NCBI RefSeq assembly: GCF_019317285.1
Contig: NZ_CP079218.1
Span: 1,178,001-1,242,000 of the forward strand
Length of the DNA: 64,000 nucleotides
Direction: 5' to 3'
DNA from: Pedobacter sp. D749
GTDB taxonomy: Bacteria > Bacteroidota > Bacteroidia > Sphingobacteriales > Sphingobacteriaceae
Translations under genes and position numbers: made by a program
In this document: piece after piece, positions 9,035 to 15,908 of the stretch
Position numbering within the stretch: position 1 is the stretch's first letter
Layout: every line of letters begins with the position of its first letter
The notes under the pieces: generated by a model
Told to the model about the DNA's origin: nothing
The model's database searches: none
The model's input: the letters and a program-made list of their open reading frames with translations, nothing else

Positions 9035-10427
9035 TATTATTACCATCCTGCTCCTTGCTTTAATCTGGAGCGGATGTTCGGTTTCGAAAGATACAGCCTT
9101 GCCAAATATAGCACCAGGTTTGTTCAGAAACGGATTGCCAAAAGATTCTTCAAGCATTGGCACGATGCCCCTGAAGAGTTTCATCAACGACCTTACTGTT
9201 CAGCATTTAATTGATACAGCGCTGGTTAAAAATTACGATATGCAAATTGCATTGAAAAATATCGATGCGGCTGAAGTATTGTTCAAACAATCGAAATTGG
9301 GTTATTTACCTGAATTGAAATTGCAGGTGGCGGCGAGTTCGAGCCGCCCGTCTGATAACAGTTTAAATGGTTTAAGCCTTAACCAGTTTACCGGTTCAAC
9401 ACACATCGAAGATTACAATGCGAACCTGGGTGTGGTTTGGGAAGCTGATATCTGGGGAAAAATCCGCAATCAAAAAGCTGGCGCTTTAGCCAGTTTTTTG
9501 CAGACAGAAGAGGCACGTAAAGCAGTTCAAACACGTTTGGTGGCCAATGTGGCGCAAGGTTATTACAATTTGCTAATGTTGGATGCACAATTGGAAATCG
9601 CGAAAAAGAACTTAAAGCTTAACGACAGTACCTTAAGGATTATCAATTTACAGTTTGATGCTGGTCAGGTAACTTCATTAGCGATACAGCAGGCACAGGC
9701 GCAGCAGTTAAATGCGGCACAGTTAATCCCTCGTTTAGAGCAGAATGTAACCTTACAGGAGAATGCTTTAAGTGTATTGATCGGTACTTTGCCTAAAGCC
9801 ATTAACCGCGAAAGCCGTTTAGATAAAATGATCATTCCGCAGGATTTAAATGCAGGTTTTCCTTCATCGATGTTAAGCCGCAGGCCTGATATTAAAAGTG
9901 CAGAACTGGCGCTTACCGTTGCCAATGCAAAGGTTGGGGTGGCAAAAGCAAGTTTATATCCATCATTGGTGATTACCGCAAGCGGAGGCATCAACTCTTT
10001 TAAAGCGAGCAACTGGTTTAATGTACCTGCATCTTTATTCGGTTTGGTTGGGGCAGGGATCACCCAGCCGATTTTTCAGAGAGGTCAGTTGAAAACTTCT
10101 TTAGAGCTGGCTAAAATCGACCGTGAAAAATCGGTGATCCAGTTCCGTCAGTCGGTATTGAATGCGGTTGGCGAAGTTTCGGATGAGTTAACGAAAGTAG
10201 AGAAGTTAAATGCACAATACAGCATCGCTGAAAAAAGAGCGCAGACTTTACAACAAGCTTCAAGAAATGCAGGTTTGTTGTTTAAAAGCGGTATGGCGAA
10301 CTACCTGGAGGTAATTACGGCGCAAGGCAATTTATTGCAGAGTGAACTGGAATTAACCACTATTAAAACAGAGCAGTTAAATGCTGTGGTAGGTTTGTAC
10401 CGCTCGTTAGGAGGCGGCTGGAATTAA
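9021..10427 (+). CDS. Outer-membrane efflux channel lipoprotein (TolC/NodT family)
   Basis: 468 aa with an N-terminal lipoprotein signal (lipobox WSGC, Cys19) and two OEP repeats: the first around LIDTALVKNYDMQIALKNID to the alpha-barrel LEIAKKNLKLND, the second from SRRPDIKSAELALTVANAKVG through ITQPIFQRGQLKTS. These features match NodT-like trimeric channels that complete RND pumps. The start codon lies inside the 3' end of the pump gene (14-bp overlap). A terminator hairpin follows at 10433. Confidence 0.95.
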   Translation: MKRFNIITILLLALIWSGCSVSKDTALPNIAPGLFRNGLPKDSSSIGTMPLKSFINDLTVQHLIDTALVKNYDMQIALKNIDAAEVLFKQSKLGYLPELKLQVAASSSRPSDNSLNGLSLNQFTGSTHIEDYNANLGVVWEADIWGKIRNQKAGALASFLQTEEARKAVQTRLVANVAQGYYNLLMLDAQLEIAKKNLKLNDSTLRIINLQFDAGQVTSLAIQQAQAQQLNAAQLIPRLEQNVTLQENALSVLIGTLPKAINRESRLDKMIIPQDLNAGFPSSMLSRRPDIKSAELALTVANAKVGVAKASLYPSLVITASGGINSFKASNWFNVPASLFGLVGAGITQPIFQRGQLKTSLELAKIDREKSVIQFRQSVLNAVGEVSDELTKVEKLNAQYSIAEKRAQTLQQASRNAGLLFKSGMANYLEVITAQGNLLQSELELTTIKTEQLNAVVGLYRSLGGGWN

Positions 10428-10432
10428 TTTGC

Positions 10433-10469
10433 AAAAACCTATAAGGTTTTAAAGACTTTATAGGTTTGT
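10433..10469 (+). terminator. Terminator after the RND efflux operon
   Basis: AAACCTATAA (10435-10444) pairs perfectly with TTATAGGTTT (10458-10467). The stem begins 7 bp after the stop codon of the channel gene; the T-tract is short. Confidence 0.6.
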
Positions 10470-10523
10470 GTATAAATTTAGGCACTAAGGACGCGATGTT
10501 CTTGGTGCTTTTTTATTTGATGC

Positions 10524-10586
10524 TGTCATCCTGAGCGCAGCGAAGGATCTTTTGATCGAAGATTCTTCACTTCGTTCAGAATGACA
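10524..10586. repeat. TGTCATCCTGAG palindromic repeat, copy 1
   Basis: 63-bp imperfect palindrome: TGTCATCCTGAGCGCAGCGA at one end and TTCGTTCAGAATGACA at the other, with GGATCTTTTGATCGAAGATT in the centre. This type of repeat is widespread in Bacteroidota. Other copies: 11097-11157, 11722-11783 and a decayed one near 36570-36619. Confidence 0.8.
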
Positions 10587-10611
10587 ATTAAAAGGTTTTT
10601 CCCCTTTGCTC

Positions 10612-10948
10612 TGCCTTGCCTCGGTTAGCCACCGAAGGGCTTTTACTTTTTTTCAGTGTTGGTTTATGTTTTTATAGGCCTTCAAGCTTGCTTCGCAGGT
10701 TCCTTGATGAAAAAGTAACAAACCTGAGCGCAGCGAAAGCATGCCTGCCTAAAAAAACAACAACAAAAAGGCATAACTGAAAGGCTTGGATCTGATGTCG
10801 GATAAATTCGTCAAAGCTTTGAGGTCGTCAGCACAAGCCCCGATGAAGGATCGGGGAGGGCGTGCTGCCTCTGGGCTGTGGTAGGTTGAAGGGAGGTGCA
10901 AAAGCTTTAACGTTTTCTCCTTCCATCATATCCCAGGCCGGATAGCAT
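10612..10948. repeat. Pseudoknot element copy E1 (type 2, interrupted)
   Basis: Has the GCCTCGGTTAGCC/ACCGAAGGGC hairpin, the type 2 long-range stem (CGTCAAAGCTTT about 10809, AAAGCTTTAACG about 10902) and the 3' AGGCCGGATAGC. The pseudoknot hairpin is split by about 50 bp (TATAGGCCTTCAAGC) also found in copy E3, and the loop partner ATCAAG is absent. Probably a non-functional variant. Confidence 0.65.
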
Positions 10949-11096
10949 GAAGCAGATAGCGCGGAGCAGAAACAGGCATCCGTAGATTTATTCCTCTGAA
11001 ACTATGAGAGGAACTCCCCTCCTAATTTAGGAGGGGTTGGGGGTGGTTAGGATAATATTGTTCTTGCCCTTTTTCCAGGCTTGCCTTGTTATTTTC

Positions 11097-11157
11097 TGTC
11101 ATCCTGAGGTACGAAGGATCTTTTGATCGAAGATTCTTCACTTCGTTCAGAATGACA
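11097..11157. repeat. TGTCATCCTGAG palindromic repeat, copy 2
   Basis: Same palindrome as 10524-10586, with GAGGTACGAAGG in place of GAGCGCAGCGAAGG. Confidence 0.75.
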
Positions 11158-11184
11158 ATTAAAAGGTTTTTCCCCTTCGCGCAG

Positions 11185-11416
11185 TCTTGCCTCGGTTGGC
11201 CACCGAAGGGCTCTTTCTTTTCTCTTGATAGAAAAGAAACAAAAGATCAAGGCTTAGATCTGATGTTGGATAAATTCGTCAAAGCTTTGAGGTCGTCAGC
11301 ACAAGCCCCCGATGAAGGATCGGGGAGGGCGTGCTGCCTCTGGGCTGTGGTAGGTTGAAAGGAGGTGCAAAAGCTTTAACGTTTTCTCCTTCCATCATAT
11401 CCCAGGCCGTATAGCA
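11185..11416. repeat. Pseudoknot element copy E2 (type 2, intact)
   Basis: GC hairpin, then hairpin TTTCTTTTCT/AGAAAAGAAA with loop CTTGAT and the partner ATCAAGG 5 nt downstream, the long-range stem CGTCAAAGCTTT/AAAGCTTTAACG with an internal AGCAC/GTGCT hairpin, and the end AGGCCGTATAGC. Confidence 0.7.
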
Positions 11417-11721
11417 GGGAGCAGATAGCATAATGCAGCGGATTAATCGCGTTATTTCAATCGCGATTAATTCATCCTACTTTTATTTTCCTTCGGGTTT
11501 TTGTCATCCTGAGCGTAGTCGAAGGATCCTTCCATCATTTCCCAGGCCGTATAGCGAGGTGCAGATAGAATGGAGCAGATCGCATGGAGCAGAGACAGGC
11601 ATCCGTAGAATTATTCCTCTGAAACTATGAGGGGAACTCCCCTCCTGATTTAGGAGGGGCTGGGGGTGGTTAGGAAATAATATTGTTCTTGCCCTTTTTT
11701 CAGGCTTGCATTGTTATTTTC

Positions 11722-11783
11722 TGTCATCCTGAGGTACGAAGGATCTTTTGATTTAAAGATTCTTCACTTCGTTCAGAATGACA
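11722..11783. repeat. TGTCATCCTGAG palindromic repeat, copy 3
   Basis: Same palindrome as copies 1 and 2; the centre reads GATTTAAAGATT. Confidence 0.75.
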
Positions 11784-11805
11784 ATTAAAGGTTTTTCCCC
11801 TTCGT

Positions 11806-11947
11806 CCGATCTTGCCTTAGCTACCGATGAAAAATCGGTACAGGCTCACCGCCAACAGAGATCTTACTTTTTTTTGGTTGTGTATATGTTATTATAGGCC
11901 TTCAAGCTGCTTTTCTGTTGGCTTGGCCCAAAAGAAATAAATCTGAG
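11806..11947. repeat. Partial pseudoknot element copy E3
   Basis: Only the 5' half is recognisable. The first hairpin contains an inserted TACCGAT/ATCGGTA hairpin (11822-11840). The second hairpin is interrupted by the same TATAGGCCTTCAAGC segment as in E1, and the rest is lost. Confidence 0.5.
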
Positions 11948-12023
11948 CGTTATTTCAATCGAGATCAATTCTTCATCGAATAGTTGTCGGATGACGGGTT
12001 GTTATGCGCAGAGCTGATTTTTG

Positions 12024-12092
12024 AACCATATAAGAAATGTAAGAACATTTTAGACACTTGGCTTATATGGCCCTTATATTTCTTATATGGTT
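12024..12092. repeat. CCATATAAG palindromic element, copy 4 (best preserved)
   Basis: AACCATATAAGAAATGTAAG pairs with CTTATATTTCTTATATGGTT almost end to end, enclosing about 29 nt. The clean terminal inverted repeat and 69-bp size suggest a MITE-like unit. Confidence 0.75.
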
Positions 12093-12365
12093 GATTTTTT
12101 GGAAAGCAGGTTTTGTGATAGTCGGTTCCGGTAGTCCCGCTGTCCGTTTTATCCTGATGAAGAATCAGGATGCTCACTTCCATCGGGTTTAGTTTAATCA
12201 GGGCAGTGCTTTGAATGTACCATCACTTGATTTTAATGACCAGCAAGGCACCATGTATTGGCATGTTGGTGTGGATACTTTTTGTAAGAATACATTTGTC
12301 ATCCTGAGGGTTAATTAATTGTTTAAAATCAATATGAGTGACGTATAATTGTCTTCTCTTGTCCC

Positions 12366-12516
12366 AGGGCTCGGTCTTGCCTCGGCTCGCCGCCGCCGAA
12401 GGGCTCTTTCTTTTTGGCATCAAAAAGAAACAAAAACTGCCGGCTGAAAATTTTTCTTTCGAAGCTAGTAGTTTGGCTTAGGCAGTGCAGCCCGAAAAAT
12501 TTGTTAGGCCGGATTT
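12366..12516. repeat. Pseudoknot element copy E4 (type 3, divergent, compact)
   Basis: Hairpin TTTCTTTTTG (12407-12416) / CAAAAAGAAA (12421-12430). Its loop region GGCA (12416-12419) is complementary to TGCC at 12438-12441. The long-range stem is AAATTTTTC (12448-12456) / GAAAAATTT (12494-12502), then TAGGCCGGAT. All pairing elements differ in sequence from the other copies while pairing is kept. Confidence 0.65.
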
Positions 12517-13105
12517 AAATAGAACGGAGATATCGTGCTATGGCCTAGCTGGGTGGAAATACTATAGTAATTAAAGTTTTGATTAATAATAATTTGTAAA
12601 ATAACGGCAATGGTAGCGCAGCGAAGGATCTTTAAATAGCCGTCTATATGGTCAATCCATCATCCGATAGGTATGAGATGCGAGGCTGGGGGCAGAGCGA
12701 ATCAGCCTGTACCGATTTGTCGGTAAAGCAATCTTACAAATGGTTAATGCATAATTTTAAGTTTTGCCCCTTACCCAGACTTCTCCCACACAGCTATATA
12801 CCAAAGTAACCCTTAGCTATGTTGCGCTTTACCTTTTATTTAGCTATTGTTAACCAGCCAACCGAAAGCGATGCAAACCTTTGATAACGCCGACCTTTAC
12901 CATAGCTCCATTTCAACCGAAGCAAAGCCGAAGTTATAGTTAAGTTAGTGTACAGCAGGGGATAAGCAAGCCTGGCCGGAAGGTGGCTTAAACGTGGGGT
13001 AAATGTGGCGTGAAGGTGGGGTTTGGAATATTTTTTTTGGGATTTTTAAATCAGATTGATTAAATTGGATGATCATCCCTTTTGTTTAACCTAATATACT
13101 AAATT

Positions 13106-13924
13106 ATGGCTAGCCAGAATGGAATTATCAAAATTAACGGACAACTGGGCGATCTTGTGTTTTACAAGCGTGGAAATACAGATGTTGTCAGACAAAAAGC
13201 TGCCCACAAACAGCAAACTGAAGCGAGCAAAAAAAGCAGTCGCGATTTTGGCACGGCCAGCAGAAATGCCGCTTATATCCGGAAAGCATTTGCCCCGCTG
13301 GTCAAACTTTATGCCTATGGCGATCTCCTCAATCGCCTGAACAAACGTTTTATCGAAATCTTTAAAACCATCCCGGCCGAACATGCAGGAAATAAAAAAT
13401 TAATTGACGGTAACATCGCTTTGCTTAAAGGTTTCGAATTTAACAGCAGCAAAGCCCTGGAACAGTTGTGGCTTCGCGAAACGGTTTTGTGCATAGAACC
13501 CGATGGATTAGTAAAACTTATTCTGCCTAAGTGCGAACTTAAATCTCTCCTGAAACCGCATCCTAAAGCTACCGAAGCCCGGTTGCAGGTGATGGGCTTT
13601 CATTTCGAACTGGATGATCAGGGCGGCTACGAAATTATGGAAGTAAATGACCTGGTGATACCTTTAAGCGACAGCCATTTTTCGAAAACAGCCTTGACCT
13701 TGCAGCTGAATCACCAGGGGGATAAAGCCTTGATTTTCGCTATGGGCATTTCATTTTTTACTGATGCTGCCCGCTTTGCCGACCGGCGTTATTATGCTTG
13801 TAAAATTATTCACGCCCTGCATGTAAAGGATGGTATAATCGTCGATTTTGTGACTCAACCTAAAGTGGAAAAAGAGGTAGTAAAGCAAGAGGATAAGTTA
13901 AGCTGGGTGGTAGAGGAGGGGTGA
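13106..13924 (+). CDS. Conserved hypothetical protein (272 aa)
   Basis: I do not recognise a characterised family. The N-terminus (ASQNGIIKINGQLGDLVFYKRGNTDVVRQKA) is rich in beta-prone residues and is followed by a basic linker (KKSSRDFGTASRNAAYIRKA). The rest is a mixed fold without signal peptide or membrane segments; the tail is acidic (KLSWVVEEG). An IIKxNGxxGDLxFYK start is one I associate with uncharacterised Bacteroidota proteins, but no function follows. A diverged copy of its last 9 codons plus stop occurs at 15271-15300, on the far side of the RhuM gene, implying a second copy of this gene was disrupted there. Confidence 0.7.
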   Translation: MASQNGIIKINGQLGDLVFYKRGNTDVVRQKAAHKQQTEASKKSSRDFGTASRNAAYIRKAFAPLVKLYAYGDLLNRLNKRFIEIFKTIPAEHAGNKKLIDGNIALLKGFEFNSSKALEQLWLRETVLCIEPDGLVKLILPKCELKSLLKPHPKATEARLQVMGFHFELDDQGGYEIMEVNDLVIPLSDSHFSKTALTLQLNHQGDKALIFAMGISFFTDAARFADRRYYACKIIHALHVKDGIIVDFVTQPKVEKEVVKQEDKLSWVVEEG

Positions 13925-14101
13925 GTTTGTTGTTATTTAGTCTCGGGTTTAATTAAAAATAGGTTAATTTACCCTTGTTTAGGGTACGTGAAACCGTATA
14001 GTATATTTAAAAAAAAATATCAAATTCGACGCTTGTTTTATCGATGGTATTTAGTTTAATCAATAAAAAAAAATGCTACTTTGTAGCCTTAAAATCATAT
14101 A

Positions 14102-14203
14102 ATGAATTACGGAACCCGCATAGCCTCTGTACATAGTGGAAGTAGTTTATTTACTGGTGATGCAGGTGGTGGCGAAATAACATCCGCAGGTATAGCACCG
14201 TGA
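14102..14203 (+). CDS. Possible 33-aa peptide (low confidence)
   Basis: ATG 14102 to TGA 14203 encodes a glycine/serine-rich peptide starting MNYGTRIASVHSGSSLFTGD. It sits 20 bp upstream of the RhuM start in the same direction. There is no recognisable domain. It could be a leader peptide, a gene remnant or chance; only its position and regular codon use speak for it. Confidence 0.25.
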   Translation: MNYGTRIASVHSGSSLFTGDAGGGEITSAGIAP

Positions 14204-14223
14204 AATTTTAAACCTTGCTTAAT

Positions 14224-15225
14224 ATGAATTCTGAATTAATTTTATACCAATCTGAAGATGGGCAAACTAAAATACAAACTCGTTTAGAAGATGAAACCGT
14301 TTGGCTTACGCAAGCACAGCTCATTGAGTTGTTTGGTAAAGCTAAATCTACCATTAGCGAACACATTAAAAATATTTTTGAGGAGGGTGAATTAGACGAA
14401 CATTCAGTTGTTCGGAATTTCCGAACAACTGCTGCAGACGGAAAAGAGTACCAAACCAATCATTATAATCTCGATGTAATTATCTCTGTAGGCTATCGTG
14501 TAAAAAGCTTGCAGGGTACCAAATTTAGGCAATGGGCAACCGCCAGACTGAGAGAATATATTGTTAAAGGTTTTACCATGAACGATGAACTGCTGAAACA
14601 AGCAGGTGGTGGCGATTACTTTGATGAGTTATTGGCTCGCATTAGAGACATTCGTTCTTCTGAAAAAGTATTTTGGCGCAAGGTATTGGATGTGTATGCC
14701 ACCAGTATAGATTACGACCCGAATACCGAAACCTCGCAAACCTTTTTTAAAACCATACAAAACAAAATGCATTGGGCAGCACACGGACAAACTGCTGCAG
14801 AAGTGGTTTATAGCAGAATTGATGCTGCAAAACCTTTTTTAGGCTTAACCAACTTTAAAGGCGTACAGCCTACCCAACAAGAAATTGCTGTAGCCAAAAA
14901 TTACTTAAACGAGCAAGAACTCAATGTGCTTAACCGAATGGTAACGGCTTATTTGGAGGTAGCCGAATTACAAGCCTTAAACCGCAAACCCATGTACATG
15001 CAAGATTGGCTAAAACGAGTTGATGACTTTTTGCAAATGACGGGTAATGATATTTTAACCCATTCCGGTACGGTTAGCCACCAACAAGCTTTAAACAAAG
15101 CCAAAGAAGAATACACCAGCTATAAAGAAAGCCTGAAAAACGAACTCTCTAAAGTAGAGCAAGATTTTGTGCAGCATTTAGAACAAAAACATAAACAGCT
15201 TAAAAATAAGAATGATGGAAATTAA
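14224..15225 (+). CDS. RhuM family protein
   Basis: 333 aa from ATG 14224; a TTG nine bases upstream is not needed. An N-terminal winged-helix-like segment (VWLTQAQLIELFGKAKSTISEHIKNIFEEGEL) is followed by VVRNFRTTAADGKEYQTNHYNLDVIISVGYRV, the hallmark of the RhuM/virulence-associated family, and a helical C-terminus ending in a charged coiled coil (about residues 285-333). RhuM-type genes are frequently found beside type I restriction loci; the biochemical role is not established. Its 3' end overlaps a truncated hsdS start by 14 bp, and an intact hsd operon begins 0.7 kb downstream, so it belongs to this restriction island. Confidence 0.88.
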   Translation: MNSELILYQSEDGQTKIQTRLEDETVWLTQAQLIELFGKAKSTISEHIKNIFEEGELDEHSVVRNFRTTAADGKEYQTNHYNLDVIISVGYRVKSLQGTKFRQWATARLREYIVKGFTMNDELLKQAGGGDYFDELLARIRDIRSSEKVFWRKVLDVYATSIDYDPNTETSQTFFKTIQNKMHWAAHGQTAAEVVYSRIDAAKPFLGLTNFKGVQPTQQEIAVAKNYLNEQELNVLNRMVTAYLEVAELQALNRKPMYMQDWLKRVDDFLQMTGNDILTHSGTVSHQQALNKAKEEYTSYKESLKNELSKVEQDFVQHLEQKHKQLKNKNDGN

Positions 15226-15268
15226 GCTGAAGAAATATGATGCTTATAAAGATTCTGGTGTGGAATAG
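15212..15268 (+). pseudogene. Truncated start of a type I restriction specificity gene (hsdS fragment)
   Basis: The 18-codon frame MMEIKLKKYDAYKDSGVE followed by TAG matches the conserved start of many HsdS proteins (x-Y-K-DSGVEWLGxIP). It breaks exactly where WLG would follow. It overlaps the RhuM stop, the usual coupling of RhuM to a downstream hsdS. After the break comes a diverged copy of the 3' end of the 272-aa gene. I infer a deletion or recombination that removed the rest of hsdS. Confidence 0.65.
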
Positions 15269-15270
15269 TT

Positions 15271-15300
15271 AAGTTAAGCTGGGCGGTTGAGGAGAGTTGA
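15271..15300 (+). repeat. Diverged duplicate of the 3' end of the 272-aa gene
   Basis: Matches 13895-13924 at 26 of 30 positions, in the same frame sense: KLSWAVEES-stop versus KLSWVVEEG-stop. The two copies flank the RhuM/hsdS-fragment segment (13925-15270). Confidence 0.7.
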
Positions 15301-15415
15301 ATTTGAGAACTAAATCATTGCATTTAAGCCATTCTTTTTATGTTTACGGTTAACCGTATAAAATTGCGTATTGCATTAAATAGGTTTGGTGCAGTTAAAT
15401 TTAAAACCAAATCTT

Positions 15416-15625
15416 ATGGCCAGTTACCGATTAAATTTGAACCAGCAAGCCAATGGCGATTACGAGGTTCACAAGGATGATTGCATGTATTATCCTTCAG
15501 AAAATTACGATTACTTAGGGCTGTTTAGTTCTTGCACGCCGGCGGTTGATGAGGCAAAGAGGAAGCATCCGTATAAGAAAATTAACGGGTGTAAGAATTG
15601 TTCGAATCCTTGCCACACGAGTTAA
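15416..15625 (+). CDS. Small Cys/His-rich protein, putative metal-binding
   Basis: 69 aa from ATG 15416 (an upstream ATG at 15386 adds 10 residues unlike the rest). Conserved-looking metal ligands: His19-x3-Cys23, Cys40, Cys59-x2-Cys62 and Cys66-His67, in HKDDCMYYP and GCKNCSNPCH. This resembles a family of small Bacteroidota proteins with an H-x3-C...C-x2-C-x3-CH pattern, which I cannot name. Zinc or other metal binding is inference. It is followed by a clear terminator and so is probably a separate unit just before the hsd operon. Confidence 0.7.
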   Translation: MASYRLNLNQQANGDYEVHKDDCMYYPSENYDYLGLFSSCTPAVDEAKRKHPYKKINGCKNCSNPCHTS

Positions 15626-15642
15626 TTAGATTGTGATGGTGT

Positions 15643-15671
15643 TAAAGCAGCAGCGAAAAGTTGCTGCTTTA
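15643..15671 (+). terminator. Terminator after the small Cys-rich gene
   Basis: Perfect 10-bp stem TAAAGCAGCA / TGCTGCTTTA with a 9-nt loop, 18 bp after the stop codon. The nearly symmetric A/T flanks could serve either direction. Confidence 0.75.
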
Positions 15672-15908
15672 GTATCATTCCTGGTTTAAATAAGCCAAAA
15701 TAGATTTTGATAGAGATTATCTCGTTTTTTGTTATGGTTCCTTATGACTACATTAGACAACTAAATAAATTATCGTGCACTCAAATTCTATCGTCCAAGA
15801 TGTAGTTCTATTATTTAGGACTATAATTTTCCTTTTATCTTCTAACAATTTAGATTAACAATTAGGGTATTTGCTATTTTAGCAGAATAACTATTACTAA
15901 TTTATAAT

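Larger units (their letters stand above)
10428..13105. repeat. 2.7-kb gene-free, repeat-rich stretch
   Basis: No convincing gene on either strand; short open frames lie inside repeats. It contains three TGTCATCCTGAG palindromes, four copies of the pseudoknot element (one partial), two AACTCCCCTCCTAATTTAGG hairpins (about 11008 and 11634), a complete CCATATAAG element, two GTTATTTCAATCG words (about 11452 and 11949) and several small hairpin insertions. From 12531 to 13105 I recognise only a TACCGA/TCGGTA hairpin (12710-12725) and nothing else. Confidence 0.75.

Noticed and set aside
11086..11630. Plus-strand open frames around 11086-11358 and 11433-11630
   Set aside because: They translate palindromic repeats and pseudoknot elements; composition is not protein-like.
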